Shown: positions 35,756 to 43,010, counted from the stretch's first letter. The stretch is 64,000 nucleotides of DNA from Bacteroidota bacterium (GCA_023437305.1 JAEZGN010000030.1:1-64000); one strand, 5' to 3'. The notes: generated from the sequence alone by a model not told the origin. Numbers and translations: made by a program.

Positions 35756-36725
35756 GTTTAATTATTGTTTTAATTAAGTTTTTAGAATTACAATACTTAC
35801 ACCATCCTAGCCAGGAACAGATTTTAATACGGTAGTCTTTTGCCGTCATTACCTTTCTATTCAATTTGGCTACACATCTACAGAAGTTCTTTTTTATTCG
35901 CTTACGCAGCATCGTATGTGTATGAAAGAACACATAGCCTATAAAGTCTATTCCTCGAGATACGATAGGAAATACCTGATAATTAGATTTCAGTTTCAAC
36001 TTAAGATTTTCGGATAAATAGGCTTGTATATCGATGCGGAGCAAATGAAGGTCCTGTTTATTATCTCCGAGAATAATTAAATCATCAGCATAACGATAGT
36101 AATATTTCACTCTTTTTACTTCTTTCAGCCAGTGATCGAAATAAGAAAGGTATAGATTAGCCAAAAACTGAGAAAGATAATTACCAATAGGCATACCCGG
36201 AGCAGAATCGATAATTCCATCTAATAAAGCGAGAAGTTTCTCATCCTTTATTTTCTTCCGGATTATCTGTTTCATTATATGATGATCGATCGAGGGATAG
36301 AATTTTGTGATATCCATCTTCAGACAATATTGCGTTTGTTTCCGGTTCTTCAGATCGCGTCTGATATGTTTCCATGCACCATGTATACCTTTGCCTTTTA
36401 TACTTGAGTAAGACTGAGAGATAAACACGGAAGTCCACAGGCTTTCAATAATATTCATTATTGCATGCTGAACAACACGATCTCGGAATGGTAAGCTATA
36501 AATAGTCCGTTCTTTAGGATCATAGATCGTAAAAATATTGTACTCAGATGTAATATATGTTTGTTCTATCAGCTCCTTTTGTATCTGTAGGATATTATTA
36601 TCCAGATCGGACTCAAATTGTATTACACCTTTCGATTTGGACTTTCCTGTTTTCGCTTTACTATATGCAAGATATAGATTATCTAAATCGTAAATTTTTG
36701 TATATAAGTTTCCTATTCTTTTCAT
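35727..36725 (-). CDS. diversity-generating retroelement reverse transcriptase, 332 aa
   Basis: RT motifs in order: KMDITKFYPSID (A, Asp138), IGNYLSQ at 180-186 (motif 4, with SQ where group II intron enzymes have SP), and YADD at 212-215. IGNYLSQ-type motifs and a short catalytic core without maturase are the known mark of DGR enzymes. It lies next to a template repeat and three variable repeats. It copies TR RNA with adenine mutagenesis and replaces VR sequence. Confidence 0.92.
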   Translation of the reverse strand: MKRIGNLYTKIYDLDNLYLAYSKAKTGKSKSKGVIQFESDLDNNILQIQKELIEQTYITSEYNIFTIYDPKERTIYSLPFRDRVVQHAIMNIIESLWTSVFISQSYSSIKGKGIHGAWKHIRRDLKNRKQTQYCLKMDITKFYPSIDHHIMKQIIRKKIKDEKLLALLDGIIDSAPGMPIGNYLSQFLANLYLSYFDHWLKEVKRVKYYYRYADDLIILGDNKQDLHLLRIDIQAYLSENLKLKLKSNYQVFPIVSRGIDFIGYVFFHTHTMLRKRIKKNFCRCVAKLNRKVMTAKDYRIKICSWLGWCKYCNSKNLIKTIIKHEEVLRSWY

Positions 36726-36832
36726 GCCTTTGTTTCTTATCGGATCGTTCGGTTTCCCTACCAGAACCTTTTGAATATTTATTTTTCGCCAAGAGGCGGG
36801 GCTTTTGCTTTGGTTTATTATTTTACAATTAT

Positions 36833-36904
36833 GGGAACCCGACCCCGCATTCGCATTCGTGTTATCGTAATTCGAGTTCTTGAAAGCGAACGCAGAAGGA
36901 CCAC
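36833..36904 (-). repeat. DGR template repeat (TR), 72 bp
   Basis: This gene-free repeat lies between the third target gene and the reverse transcriptase. Read on the minus strand it would translate as a GPSAFAF-x-x-S frame with AAC, AAT, AAG, TAC and GAT codons, giving 15 adenines. It ends in GGGGTCGGGTTCCC, the putative IMH* end. The three variable repeats differ from it only at adenines. Confidence 0.92.
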
Positions 36905-36931
36905 GGGTTCAAAGCAAACAGCCTTATTTGA

Positions 36932-37327
36932 TTATTTGAGTTGAACAGCTTCCCAAACTTCAGGAAACGTTTCTGCAAGATGATCGGACGCAATCCGGCT
37001 CAGAACGCGAAGGCGGGAACCCGACCCCGCACGCGCATCCGCGATATCGTAAATCGAGCACCGGAAAGCGAACGCAGAAGGACTCATACGAAACCAAGGG
37101 GCATATTTAGGCTGACTGTAATCTGACCAATCTATTTCACCTAATCCGCATTCCCTCTCAATTTTTCGAGCTGCTTCAACTATTACCTTTGCATTATAGT
37201 CTGCTTCCTGATGTTCTCGCATATCTTCAGGATATACCGTAAAATCAACCTTTGGACGCTCGGTTTCTCTGAATGCATCCTCTATAGAGGATAATCTTTC
37301 TTCAAGTAATTTCTTTAATTCTTTCAT
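36932..37327 (-). CDS. DGR target protein 1, 131 aa
   Basis: A soluble, acidic N-terminal part (residues 1-78) is followed by the variable segment about 82-103 (SAFAF..S..GSGSR) and 28 more residues. The variable codons read R-C-S-I-Y-D-I-A-D-A-R against TR K-N-S-N-Y-D-N-T-N-A-N. There is no signal peptide or membrane helix. A paralogue of the other two targets. Its fold is unknown. Confidence 0.85.
   Translation of the reverse strand: MKELKKLLEERLSSIEDAFRETERPKVDFTVYPEDMREHQEADYNAKVIVEAARKIERECGLGEIDWSDYSQPKYAPWFRMSPSAFAFRCSIYDIADARAGSGSRLRVLSRIASDHLAETFPEVWEAVQLK
37015..37083 (-). repeat. DGR variable repeat 1 (VR1)
   Basis: It aligns to the template over about 69 bases with 10 of 15 template adenines changed and no change at other bases. 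It then continues into VR-specific IMH sequence (GGGTTCCCGCCTT). Confidence 0.9.
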
Positions 37328-37349
37328 TGTGATATATTTTATTATTTGT

Positions 37350-37721
37350 TTAGGATAAATATTCCTGCCAAAGAGAACGGAAATGTGTTCCCGAATAGTC
37401 GCTTATACGCTCTTCGTGATACGAAAGGCGGGAACCCGACCCCGCAGTCGCAATCGCGTAAGCGCAAGCCGAGTACCAGAAAGCGAACGCAGAAGGACCA
37501 CCATTCGACCAAAACACAGGAAACCATCGGCGTTGTCCATTATAGATATCTATAGGTTTGTTTTCATTTAAAGCAAGCGTAATGTCTTCTAATTTTATTC
37601 CTGCTATTTGTTTCGGAGTTGCACCGGCTGTTAACAAAGCAGCTTCATTTACGGGTTCTTTTTTCAAGTAGGCACATGCATCTTCGTAAGATATTACTCG
37701 TTCTGTGATGTCTTTTTTCAT
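37350..37721 (-). CDS. DGR target protein 2, 123 aa
   Basis: The N-terminal 70 residues differ from the other targets. The common part starts around VFWSNGGPSAFAF, and the variable codons give W-Y-S-A-C-A-Y-A-I-A-T. After the repeat it ends in a 33-residue tail like that of target 3 (ERISDYSGTHF). No signal peptide. It lies 19 bases after target 3 and 22 before target 1. Confidence 0.87.
   Translation of the reverse strand: MKKDITERVISYEDACAYLKKEPVNEAALLTAGATPKQIAGIKLEDITLALNENKPIDIYNGQRRWFPVFWSNGGPSAFAFWYSACAYAIATAGSGSRLSYHEERISDYSGTHFRSLWQEYLS
37430..37501 (-). repeat. DGR variable repeat 2 (VR2)
   Basis: It aligns to all 72 bases of the template with 11 of 15 adenines changed and nothing else changed. 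Its 3' extension GGCGG-type (GGGTTCCCGCC) matches VR1 and VR3 and not the template. Confidence 0.92.
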
Positions 37722-37740
37722 TGTTTTATCATTTTACAGG

Positions 37741-38214
37741 TTATGACTCTAAATATTCGCGATAGATATCAGCATGTTTTCTTCCCACAATATTTGCCAG
37801 CTTCTCACTTTTGAGCGAAAGGCGGGAACCCGACCCCGCACGCGCATCCGCGCGACCGCAAAGCGAGTACTCGAAAGCGAACGCAGAAGGACCACCATTT
37901 GTAACGAAATATGGATAGTGGCGATATTCGTCTTCGTTGTATATATCCATTTTTTCACCTTCGTTATAAGCCTCAGTCATAACCACACACCGGTAGTATT
38001 TCTTAAAATGATTTCTCAAGCGTTCAGGAAGCTCTGTAAACTCCGGTATATCCGGTAGGCCTGTTTCGGCTAACATATCTTCCCATTCGTTTATACGCTC
38101 GGTTATATCCCGATTGAAAAATTCTTTTCCAAATTCAGCCTCAAGGACTGACTGTACTTCTGTAGAAGACTTATATAATCCTCTAATTTTCTTTTCTAAT
38201 TGTTTTTGATTCAT
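37741..38214 (-). CDS. DGR target protein 3, 157 aa
   Basis: The longest of the three targets, with a helical, charged N-terminus (residues 1-90) before the shared NGGPSAFAF block. The variable codons give E-Y-S-L-C-G-R-A-D-A-R. The tail ends REYLES, close to target 2. It is likely transcribed first. Soluble; no secretion signal. Confidence 0.87.
   Translation of the reverse strand: MNQKQLEKKIRGLYKSSTEVQSVLEAEFGKEFFNRDITERINEWEDMLAETGLPDIPEFTELPERLRNHFKKYYRCVVMTEAYNEGEKMDIYNEDEYRHYPYFVTNGGPSAFAFEYSLCGRADARAGSGSRLSLKSEKLANIVGRKHADIYREYLES
37824..37895 (-). repeat. DGR variable repeat 3 (VR3)
   Basis: It aligns to 72 bases of the template with 12 of 15 adenines changed and no change at C, G or T positions. 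A short CTCA/TGAG hairpin is visible just beyond the GC-rich end. Confidence 0.92.
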
Positions 38215-38238
38215 AATTTTATTTGATTTGAAAGTTTT

Positions 38239-38682
38239 CTATTCTTTATTAGTTAATAACTCCTTAGCTTTAGATATACTGCCATTCATCATATCTCTAT
38301 AGAATTTTGGCAGGAATCTAACATCTTCTTCCAAGCGTCTCAATACGTCTCTTAGCTGAGCGTTTTCGGCGGAAATAGTGTTGTATTCATTCCATCTTTT
38401 AGCTATCTGTTCAGCAAGCTTTGTGGCATCATCGAAAACTTTAGATGCTGATCCGTAAGTACCATTATGCAGGTCAATCTTAGCAATTGAATAATTGAAT
38501 CCGTGACTCATTCTCCCATCTCCTAAGTTTTTGGGTTGTGGAGTTAAATTAATAGTCACTTCTTTGTATTTATATTTTGGGCAAGCCAACATTTTAAAAG
38601 TTGAATCTAGTAGACCTGTTACAAAGGCCCAATCAGGAATATAAGTTTCTATTTCTTTTTCTTCCGTTTTATCTTTTGTCAT
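38239..38682 (-). CDS. hypothetical early protein, 147 aa
   Basis: Acidic and helical at the C-terminus (SAENAQLRDVLRRLEEDV), suggesting a coiled coil. It lies 24 bases upstream of target 3, at the head of the same transcript as the retroelement. No family is recognised; a role with the DGR targets cannot be excluded. Confidence 0.55.
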   Translation of the reverse strand: MTKDKTEEKEIETYIPDWAFVTGLLDSTFKMLACPKYKYKEVTINLTPQPKNLGDGRMSHGFNYSIAKIDLHNGTYGSASKVFDDATKLAEQIAKRWNEYNTISAENAQLRDVLRRLEEDVRFLPKFYRDMMNGSISKAKELLTNKE

Positions 38683-38723
38683 CGTTTAAAATATTATAGA
38701 TGTTTGCAATGCTACTTTCTTGT

Positions 38724-38852
38724 TTACTGATTTAATCTTTGGATGTCTTTATATATATCCAGTTCTTTATACTGTAGATACAATAAGCATGATAGAATGA
38801 TAACTAATAGAAATAATCCTATTGCTATTAGTTTTAGTGTATTATTTTTCAT
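38724..38852 (-). CDS. small single-pass membrane protein, 42 aa
   Basis: Reading from the ATG at 38852 gives a 42-residue protein with one transmembrane helix (about residues 8-27) and a charged C-terminus. Its start overlaps the end of the Myb-like gene by 11 bases. It is similar in style to the 41-aa protein at 39.6 kb. Function unknown. Confidence 0.55.
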   Translation of the reverse strand: MKNNTLKLIAIGLFLLVIILSCLLYLQYKELDIYKDIQRLNQ

Positions 38853-39261
38853 CTAAAATCCCCCCCTCAAATGTTAATTGTAAGCAATCAACATAATCGA
38901 CATACTTCATACCGAGGTGACCGCATACCCGCTGACATTCTTCGCCGGTTAGTTTCTCAAGACCTTTGTAAATCATCCAAAAACGCTTCTGCCCTATTTT
39001 CACAGCACGGAAGAACTCTCTGTTTGGAGTAAAGAGAGACGGATCGGAAAACTTAGCCCGGAGAATACGCAGTAAAACATTGTCTTTTACTATCGATTTC
39101 GGATTCTGACGTTCGCGGTGCATTTTTAGCTTTATCGCATTCTCGTTACGCTGAAGATAAGCACATAGCTCAGGCATAGTTTTTACATACATATTCAGAT
39201 ACAACCAATCTTCTTCTGCAGGAGACCAAGGTCTTTTCCTTGTTTTTATTTCTTTACTCAT
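38842..39261 (-). CDS. Myb/SANT-like DNA-binding protein, 139 aa
   Basis: Residues about 8-52 (RPWSPAEEDWLYLNM...NENAIKLKMHR) carry the tryptophans and helix pattern of a Myb-like domain seen in many Bacteroidota mobile elements. The C-terminal part has LTGEECQRVCGHLG. A DNA-binding regulator of the early genes is likely. Confidence 0.65.
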   Translation of the reverse strand: MSKEIKTRKRPWSPAEEDWLYLNMYVKTMPELCAYLQRNENAIKLKMHRERQNPKSIVKDNVLLRILRAKFSDPSLFTPNREFFRAVKIGQKRFWMIYKGLEKLTGEECQRVCGHLGMKYVDYVDCLQLTFEGGILDEK

Positions 39262-39262
39262 T

Positions 39263-39541
39263 TTAAGTTCTCATTATCGTTGTATAATTCTCGGAAAACT
39301 GATAATCGCCGTGCCCTTCTGAAATGAAAAGGCATACTGTTTTTATCATTAGGTCTTTTTCTTCATCTGTATCCAGCTTCTCACTAAGAGGAAGATAATA
39401 GGTCCATCCTTGAGGTTTCGACATCAACCATTTGTAACGACTATATAAAAGCTCAAAAAACTTAGTTCTACCCATTACTTCTATATAGTGATATATCCAC
39501 TTATAGTCGTTCATTCGCATGTGAGAGTAATCGGGAGTCAT
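39263..39541 (-). CDS. hypothetical protein, 92 aa
   Basis: The start is set at the ATG at 39541 (MTPDYSHMR), because its ATGA overlaps the stop of the 41-aa gene, which signals coupling. A longer frame beginning at 39592 is less likely. It is aromatic-rich and soluble; no family is recognised. Confidence 0.55.
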   Translation of the reverse strand: MTPDYSHMRMNDYKWIYHYIEVMGRTKFFELLYSRYKWLMSKPQGWTYYLPLSEKLDTDEEKDLMIKTVCLFISEGHGDYQFSENYTTIMRT

Positions 39542-39663
39542 GGGAATATCCTTAATAATAGTTTGATTAAAAGTGTTACTCCAAGATCGCATAGCAGGCT
39601 AAAAAGTACTGACAGCATAGCGATGCATATCAATAAAAATGCGAGTTTGCTTTTAGGTTTCAT
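39538..39663 (-). CDS. small membrane protein, 41 aa
   Basis: The ATG at 39663 opens a 41-residue, mostly hydrophobic protein (MKPKSKLAFLLICIAML...), probably with one or two membrane helices. It overlaps the preceding 68-aa gene by 11 bases, and its stop overlaps the next start by 4. Translational coupling supports its reality. Confidence 0.6.
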   Translation of the reverse strand: MKPKSKLAFLLICIAMLSVLFSLLCDLGVTLLIKLLLRIFP

Positions 39664-39859
39664 GGCTATTCAGCGTTAAGTCGAGCGTTGGTTTACGGGT
39701 TCCTGTCCTCGAAAAGCAGATACCCGATCCAAGCCAATAGTAACTTTGTCCGGATATTTTACCGAATACCTTGGCTACATTTTTTCCTTGCATTCTGATT
39801 TCATCGATCTCTACGTTTTTAGCGTCTAACAGGGTTTCGAATTGGTTAATTGATGCCAT
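39653..39859 (-). CDS. hypothetical protein, 68 aa
   Basis: This small beta-rich protein ends in TLDLTLNSHET. It has a GSGICF-type stretch, but this is not related to the DGR repeat. It is part of the dense early operon. Confidence 0.5.
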   Translation of the reverse strand: MASINQFETLLDAKNVEIDEIRMQGKNVAKVFGKISGQSYYWLGSGICFSRTGTRKPTLDLTLNSHET

Positions 39860-39934
39860 AGTCTTTCTTTGTTTTTTTGTTTACAATAATCACGTGGTAG
39901 TGCAGCATACGGCTGCGAGTCAATATGTATTTAT

Positions 39935-40147
39935 TTAGTTCACCGACGCTTCGGAGAATAGGTTTGTATCTTTACATTCAGGTAAATTCTCAGTTTCACA
40001 TCCTGATTTCAGGTATGTCTTGGTAAACATCTTATGGGTTTGCTTATGCATTCGGTATAAGCCACAAGTAGCGCACTGATCAATCTTATATACGCTTTCA
40101 GGCATCTGACCTTCCCACTTTATATTTTTATTCCATCTATGCCGCAT
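39935..40147 (-). CDS. small zinc-binding-like protein, 70 aa
   Basis: CATC at about residues 25-28 and two more Cys (near 50 and 57) might bind a zinc ion. It overlaps the C-terminus of the LuxR-type gene by 11 bases. It is soluble; function unknown. Confidence 0.5.
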   Translation of the reverse strand: MRHRWNKNIKWEGQMPESVYKIDQCATCGLYRMHKQTHKMFTKTYLKSGCETENLPECKDTNLFSEASVN

Positions 40148-40547
40148 AGGATTTTGTTATTTGAATGTCTGTTATATTTACCGACTTTTCTTTTCTACGG
40201 CGACGTATACGGTTCTGACCTATATTTTGTGCCGACTGTGTAGAGAAAGATTCTTGAATAGATATAATATCGTTGTTAATTACCTCAAGAGAGATGACGA
40301 GAATAAGAGCAATCGCAAAGGCTACATTCTTAAAAGCTTCTACCTGGTCGGATATTCCAAACTTTACGCCGCAAAACCATAATGTGAGATCGGATATTTT
40401 ATTGATACCCAATCGTTCGTACACATTTTTTATCGTTGTCTCTATCGTATACAAGCTTCGATTAAGCGCGTCGGCAGCTTCCTTTTTAGAGCCGTGATAT
40501 ATCACAGATTCTACGATTTCAAATTCCCGGATAGATATACGCTTCAT
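40137..40547 (-). CDS. LuxR-type HTH protein with membrane helix, 136 aa
   Basis: The start is the ATG at 40547, which overlaps the stop of the previous gene (ATGA). Residues 4-55 are a GerE/LuxR helix-turn-helix (FEIVESVIYHGSKKEAADAL, then a TIETTIKNVYERLG recognition helix). A hydrophobic helix follows at about 73-90, with a basic C-terminal tail. A DNA-binding domain N-terminal to a membrane anchor is an unusual order. Confidence 0.65.
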   Translation of the reverse strand: MKRISIREFEIVESVIYHGSKKEAADALNRSLYTIETTIKNVYERLGINKISDLTLWFCGVKFGISDQVEAFKNVAFAIALILVISLEVINNDIISIQESFSTQSAQNIGQNRIRRRRKEKSVNITDIQITKSYAA

Positions 40548-40804
40548 TTTACGACTCTTAATGCTGTAGCAAGTATTGTTTCCTCTCCTTCCATCAGCGC
40601 TAAAGATTTTTTCCATATAATACGCTGCCTCGGAGTAAGCTGACTCTCGGAACGGATAGATTCATCGAAAGCATTATAGAACGTCGTTCGAGAAGTAAAT
40701 TGTGCTTCAACCATCAACCGAGGCAAAAGGGCGTTATCCATAATATAAGCCTTAATCTTGTCTCTTGCTTTTTCAAATTCTGAACATTCTTCTTTTTTAC
40801 CCAT
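40544..40804 (-). CDS. hypothetical protein, 86 aa
   Basis: This small helical protein has the segment ARLMVEAQFTSRTTFYNAF, reminiscent of a helix-turn-helix. It is the first minus-strand early gene from the lysogeny control region, like Cro or an anti-repressor position. The function is inferred only from place. Confidence 0.5.
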   Translation of the reverse strand: MGKKEECSEFEKARDKIKAYIMDNALLPRLMVEAQFTSRTTFYNAFDESIRSESQLTPRQRIIWKKSLALMEGEETILATALRVVK

Positions 40805-40947
40805 TTTTTTGTATTGATTTTATTTATATTTACACCTTACTTTGTACATTAATTGTTCATTTGCGAACAATAACGATACAAATATGAGTAATATTTTACC
40901 AATATCAAAATAAAACGAGTAAAATTTTACCATTATATTGAATTTTT
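40805..40947. promoter_or_regulatory. lysogeny control region with operator-like palindromes
   Basis: ATTGTTC-6-GAACAAT (about 40850-40870) is an exact inverted repeat. GAGTAATATTTTACCA (about 40890-40905) and GAGTAAAATTTTACCA (about 40918-40933) are paired near-palindromic copies 28 bases apart, just before the repressor ATG. The divergent genes on both sides are an early gene and the XRE repressor, so this is the likely genetic switch. Confidence 0.65.
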
Positions 40948-41367
40948 ATGAAAGAACGTATAGACAAGCTAATAAAAGCATTGAATATCTCAGGGAGGGA
41001 GTTTTCTCGAAGCATCGGTAAAAGCGAATCTTTTTCGAGGACAATTACAGGCAGTATCGGATCTGACGTACTGGTTGAAATAATACGCACCTATCCGGAA
41101 GTAAATCTCTCATGGCTAATAACCGGTAAGGGTGAGATGTTCAACAAAAACACAAACGCTGAAATTGAAACTACCGAAAAAACATCCCCTGAATTTTTGC
41201 TCGAATACTTGAAAGAAAAAGATAAAACGATAGGCGATTTAAGAGAGGAAATAGGACGGCTAAAACAGGAATTACTTTCATACGAACAACGAGAAGGAAG
41301 TTCTACTTTGGATGTTAATATTAGAAATGCTGCGGAAAAAGAGATAGAATATAAGAAAAGTAAATAA
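40948..41367 (+). CDS. phage repressor, XRE-type HTH with coiled-coil tail, 139 aa
   Basis: Residues 1-60 match the CI-type HTH of Bacteroidota prophages (NISGREFSRSIGKSESFSRT, then a VNLSWLITGKGEM segment). The C-terminal 60 residues form a Lys/Glu coiled coil (about 83-115), with no LexA-like protease domain. It is divergent from the early genes with palindromic operators between. It probably maintains lysogeny. Confidence 0.75.
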   Translation: MKERIDKLIKALNISGREFSRSIGKSESFSRTITGSIGSDVLVEIIRTYPEVNLSWLITGKGEMFNKNTNAEIETTEKTSPEFLLEYLKEKDKTIGDLREEIGRLKQELLSYEQREGSSTLDVNIRNAAEKEIEYKKSK

Positions 41368-41374
41368 TTGGAAT

Positions 41375-41635
41375 ATGGCTGAAATTCTAAGAAACATACT
41401 AAAGAAACATAAGATTCAGCAATCTGTAGTTGCTAAGGCTCTAGGGCTACAAAGGGTTAATATCGACCGATACGATAACATGATAGAGCGTTCGGTAAAG
41501 GAAGTGATATTAATATCGAATGCGACGGGGATTCCTTTCTCTGAATTGATAGGGATAGATAATAAAGATATCAAAAACGTGGATCGTTTTTTAAAGAAGC
41601 TAGGGAAGGTAGAAAAGAGTATAAATGAAGAGTAA
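41375..41635 (+). CDS. small XRE-type HTH protein, 86 aa
   Basis: Residues about 5-60 form a Cro/C1-type helix-turn-helix (QQSVVAKALGLQRVNIDRY). It follows the repressor with a 7-base gap, so the two are co-transcribed. It is the last prophage gene before the att site. A partner or co-repressor is likely. Confidence 0.7.
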   Translation: MAEILRNILKKHKIQQSVVAKALGLQRVNIDRYDNMIERSVKEVILISNATGIPFSELIGIDNKDIKNVDRFLKKLGKVEKSINEE

Positions 41636-41778
41636 AATGAAAACTAAATAATAGAATAACTCCATTAAACAGAAGCGTCAGCCATCTTTTAAACGGGTCA
41701 ATAACGGGTCAGCAGATCAAAAAACAATAAATTTCACACTTGATAATCAACAACATACAAAGTCTAATTTATAAAATA

Positions 41779-41798
41779 AAATCCTGCCTCCGCAACTA
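41779..41798. other. candidate att site: 3' end of an initiator tRNA-Met
   Basis: AAATCCTGCCTCCGCAACTA matches the T-stem 3' arm plus acceptor arm of an initiator tRNA-Met (compare the E. coli end CCCCCGCAACCA). No 5' half of a tRNA precedes it, and a host-type terminator follows at 41804. This is what the far end of a prophage integrated in a tRNA 3' end looks like. The other half should lie left of the window. The intervening 41636-41778 has no gene. Confidence 0.5.
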
Positions 41799-41803
41799 AA
41801 AGG

Positions 41804-41829
41804 AAAGCAATCTCAAATGAGATTGCTTT
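41804..41829. terminator. strong intrinsic terminator (tRNA-associated copy)
   Basis: AAAGCAATCTCA / TGAGATTGCTTT form a perfect 12-base stem with an AA loop, then TTTATTTA. The identical 26-base hairpin recurs at 42456-42481. Confidence 0.75.
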
Positions 41830-41867
41830 CTTTATTTATGTCAGTTGATTGGAGAGTTCGATAAAAT

Positions 41868-42359
41868 TTATTTGAGACATTTACTCATTAAACATACCCT
41901 AAAAGGAAGGTGTTCATAGTATTTTATTTCAACAATTTTAAATCCCTGATTTTGATACCATCTTTTCAAATTATTATTAGAATCGATTACTCCAATTGAA
42001 ATCTCAATTCCTTTTAGTTCTATGATTTTTTGAGTAGCAAAATCCATTAATTGCTTGCCAATCCCCTTATTTCTATATTCAGGATGAACCGCAACCTTTT
42101 CTATATAAAAGGTATTTTGTCTGCTTGATGATTTTTCAATTGCAATAAATCCTATTACAAGATCGTTTTCTTCAAGATAGAAAAATTCTCTATCCTTTTC
42201 TAATAATTCAATACGCAATTTTTCTTTTGTTATAAAGGCATTATTAGTAGGACAATTCTCCATAGTTAATCCAAATTCAGTTGCAACAGTAGCAAAAGAA
42301 CTGTTTAAAAGGTTTGTATAAACAAGAAAATCATCATCGAAAGAAACTTTCTTAATCAT
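41868..42359 (-). CDS. GNAT-family N-acetyltransferase, 163 aa
   Basis: A GNAT fold is indicated: KVAVHPEYRNKGIGKQLM is the acetyl-CoA binding motif A (about residues 86-103), and GFKIVEIKYYEHLPF is a typical last strand. The substrate is unknown. It lies alone in a unit flanked by an identical terminator hairpin and similar boundary sequences (41.8-42.45 kb). Confidence 0.8.
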   Translation of the reverse strand: MIKKVSFDDDFLVYTNLLNSSFATVATEFGLTMENCPTNNAFITKEKLRIELLEKDREFFYLEENDLVIGFIAIEKSSSRQNTFYIEKVAVHPEYRNKGIGKQLMDFATQKIIELKGIEISIGVIDSNNNLKRWYQNQGFKIVEIKYYEHLPFRVCLMSKCLK

Positions 42360-42455
42360 AAGTTATTTATTAAAATATGGTGTTCTAAAATAACTATTTT
42401 TCCCCAATCCTTTACAAATTTGTTCGATAATTCTATAAAGTGTTCAACTAAGAAA

Positions 42456-42481
42456 AAAGCAATCTCAAATGAGATTGCTTT
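42456..42481. terminator. second identical terminator hairpin
   Basis: It has the same AAAGCAATCTCA / TGAGATTGCTTT stem as at 41804, then seven T. It is 652 bases from the first copy and separates the acetyltransferase unit from the lipoprotein unit. Confidence 0.75.
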
Positions 42482-42521
42482 TTTTAATTTGTATAGGTTA
42501 CCTTAAACAGTTCGATAAAAA

Positions 42522-43010
42522 TCAATATTTAGGTATTTTAGTCTTTTCTTTTAGTAAACAATACAATCTTTCTGTTGAAGGAGATATTGTAGTCCAATTT
42601 CCAACGGAGTTATATCTACATATTTGGGATGTATTTTCTGTACTAAATCCAATAGAAATATTACCCACATAGCAAGTAGCAAATTGTTCTGTATAGACAG
42701 TATTAGTTATAATGTCATAAACATATTTGAATAATGAATCTTTCTCTTGTTGGCTTACATTAAAATACTCCCGACCTCTATTTATCGGTTTATATTCAAT
42801 AAAAGATTCATTAATCTTCACCTCTTCAAAGTCACAGGTATCCCGTATCCCATATTCCTCATATCTATCAATTATAATAGCTTGGCTTCTTGACTCAATT
42901 CTGATAGTTTTCCAATTTATAGGTCTATTCTCTTTTTCTATAGGCTTATGTGAATTGATACATGAAGTTAATATAGAAAATAATAAAAAGACTATCATAG
43001 AAATTTTCAT
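42522..43010 (-). CDS. hypothetical lipoprotein, 162 aa
   Basis: A signal peptide ends in the lipobox LTSC (Cys at about residue 17), so the protein is a lipoprotein. The mature part is mixed and short; a beta-rich end reads WTTISPSTERLYC. Function unknown. It lies in the second cassette-like unit. Confidence 0.6.
   Translation of the reverse strand: MKISMIVFLLFSILTSCINSHKPIEKENRPINWKTIRIESRSQAIIIDRYEEYGIRDTCDFEEVKINESFIEYKPINRGREYFNVSQQEKDSLFKYVYDIITNTVYTEQFATCYVGNISIGFSTENTSQICRYNSVGNWTTISPSTERLYCLLKEKTKIPKY

Noticed and set aside
39653..39859. GSGICFSRTGTR in the 68-aa protein as a fourth DGR variable repeat
   Set aside because: The nucleotide sequence does not align with the template repeat, and only the GSG is shared.
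42395..42500. Integron attC site at the border of the two units
   Set aside because: GTTCAAC resembles a core site, but no paired GTTRRRY partner or stem of the right length is found, and no integrase is present.
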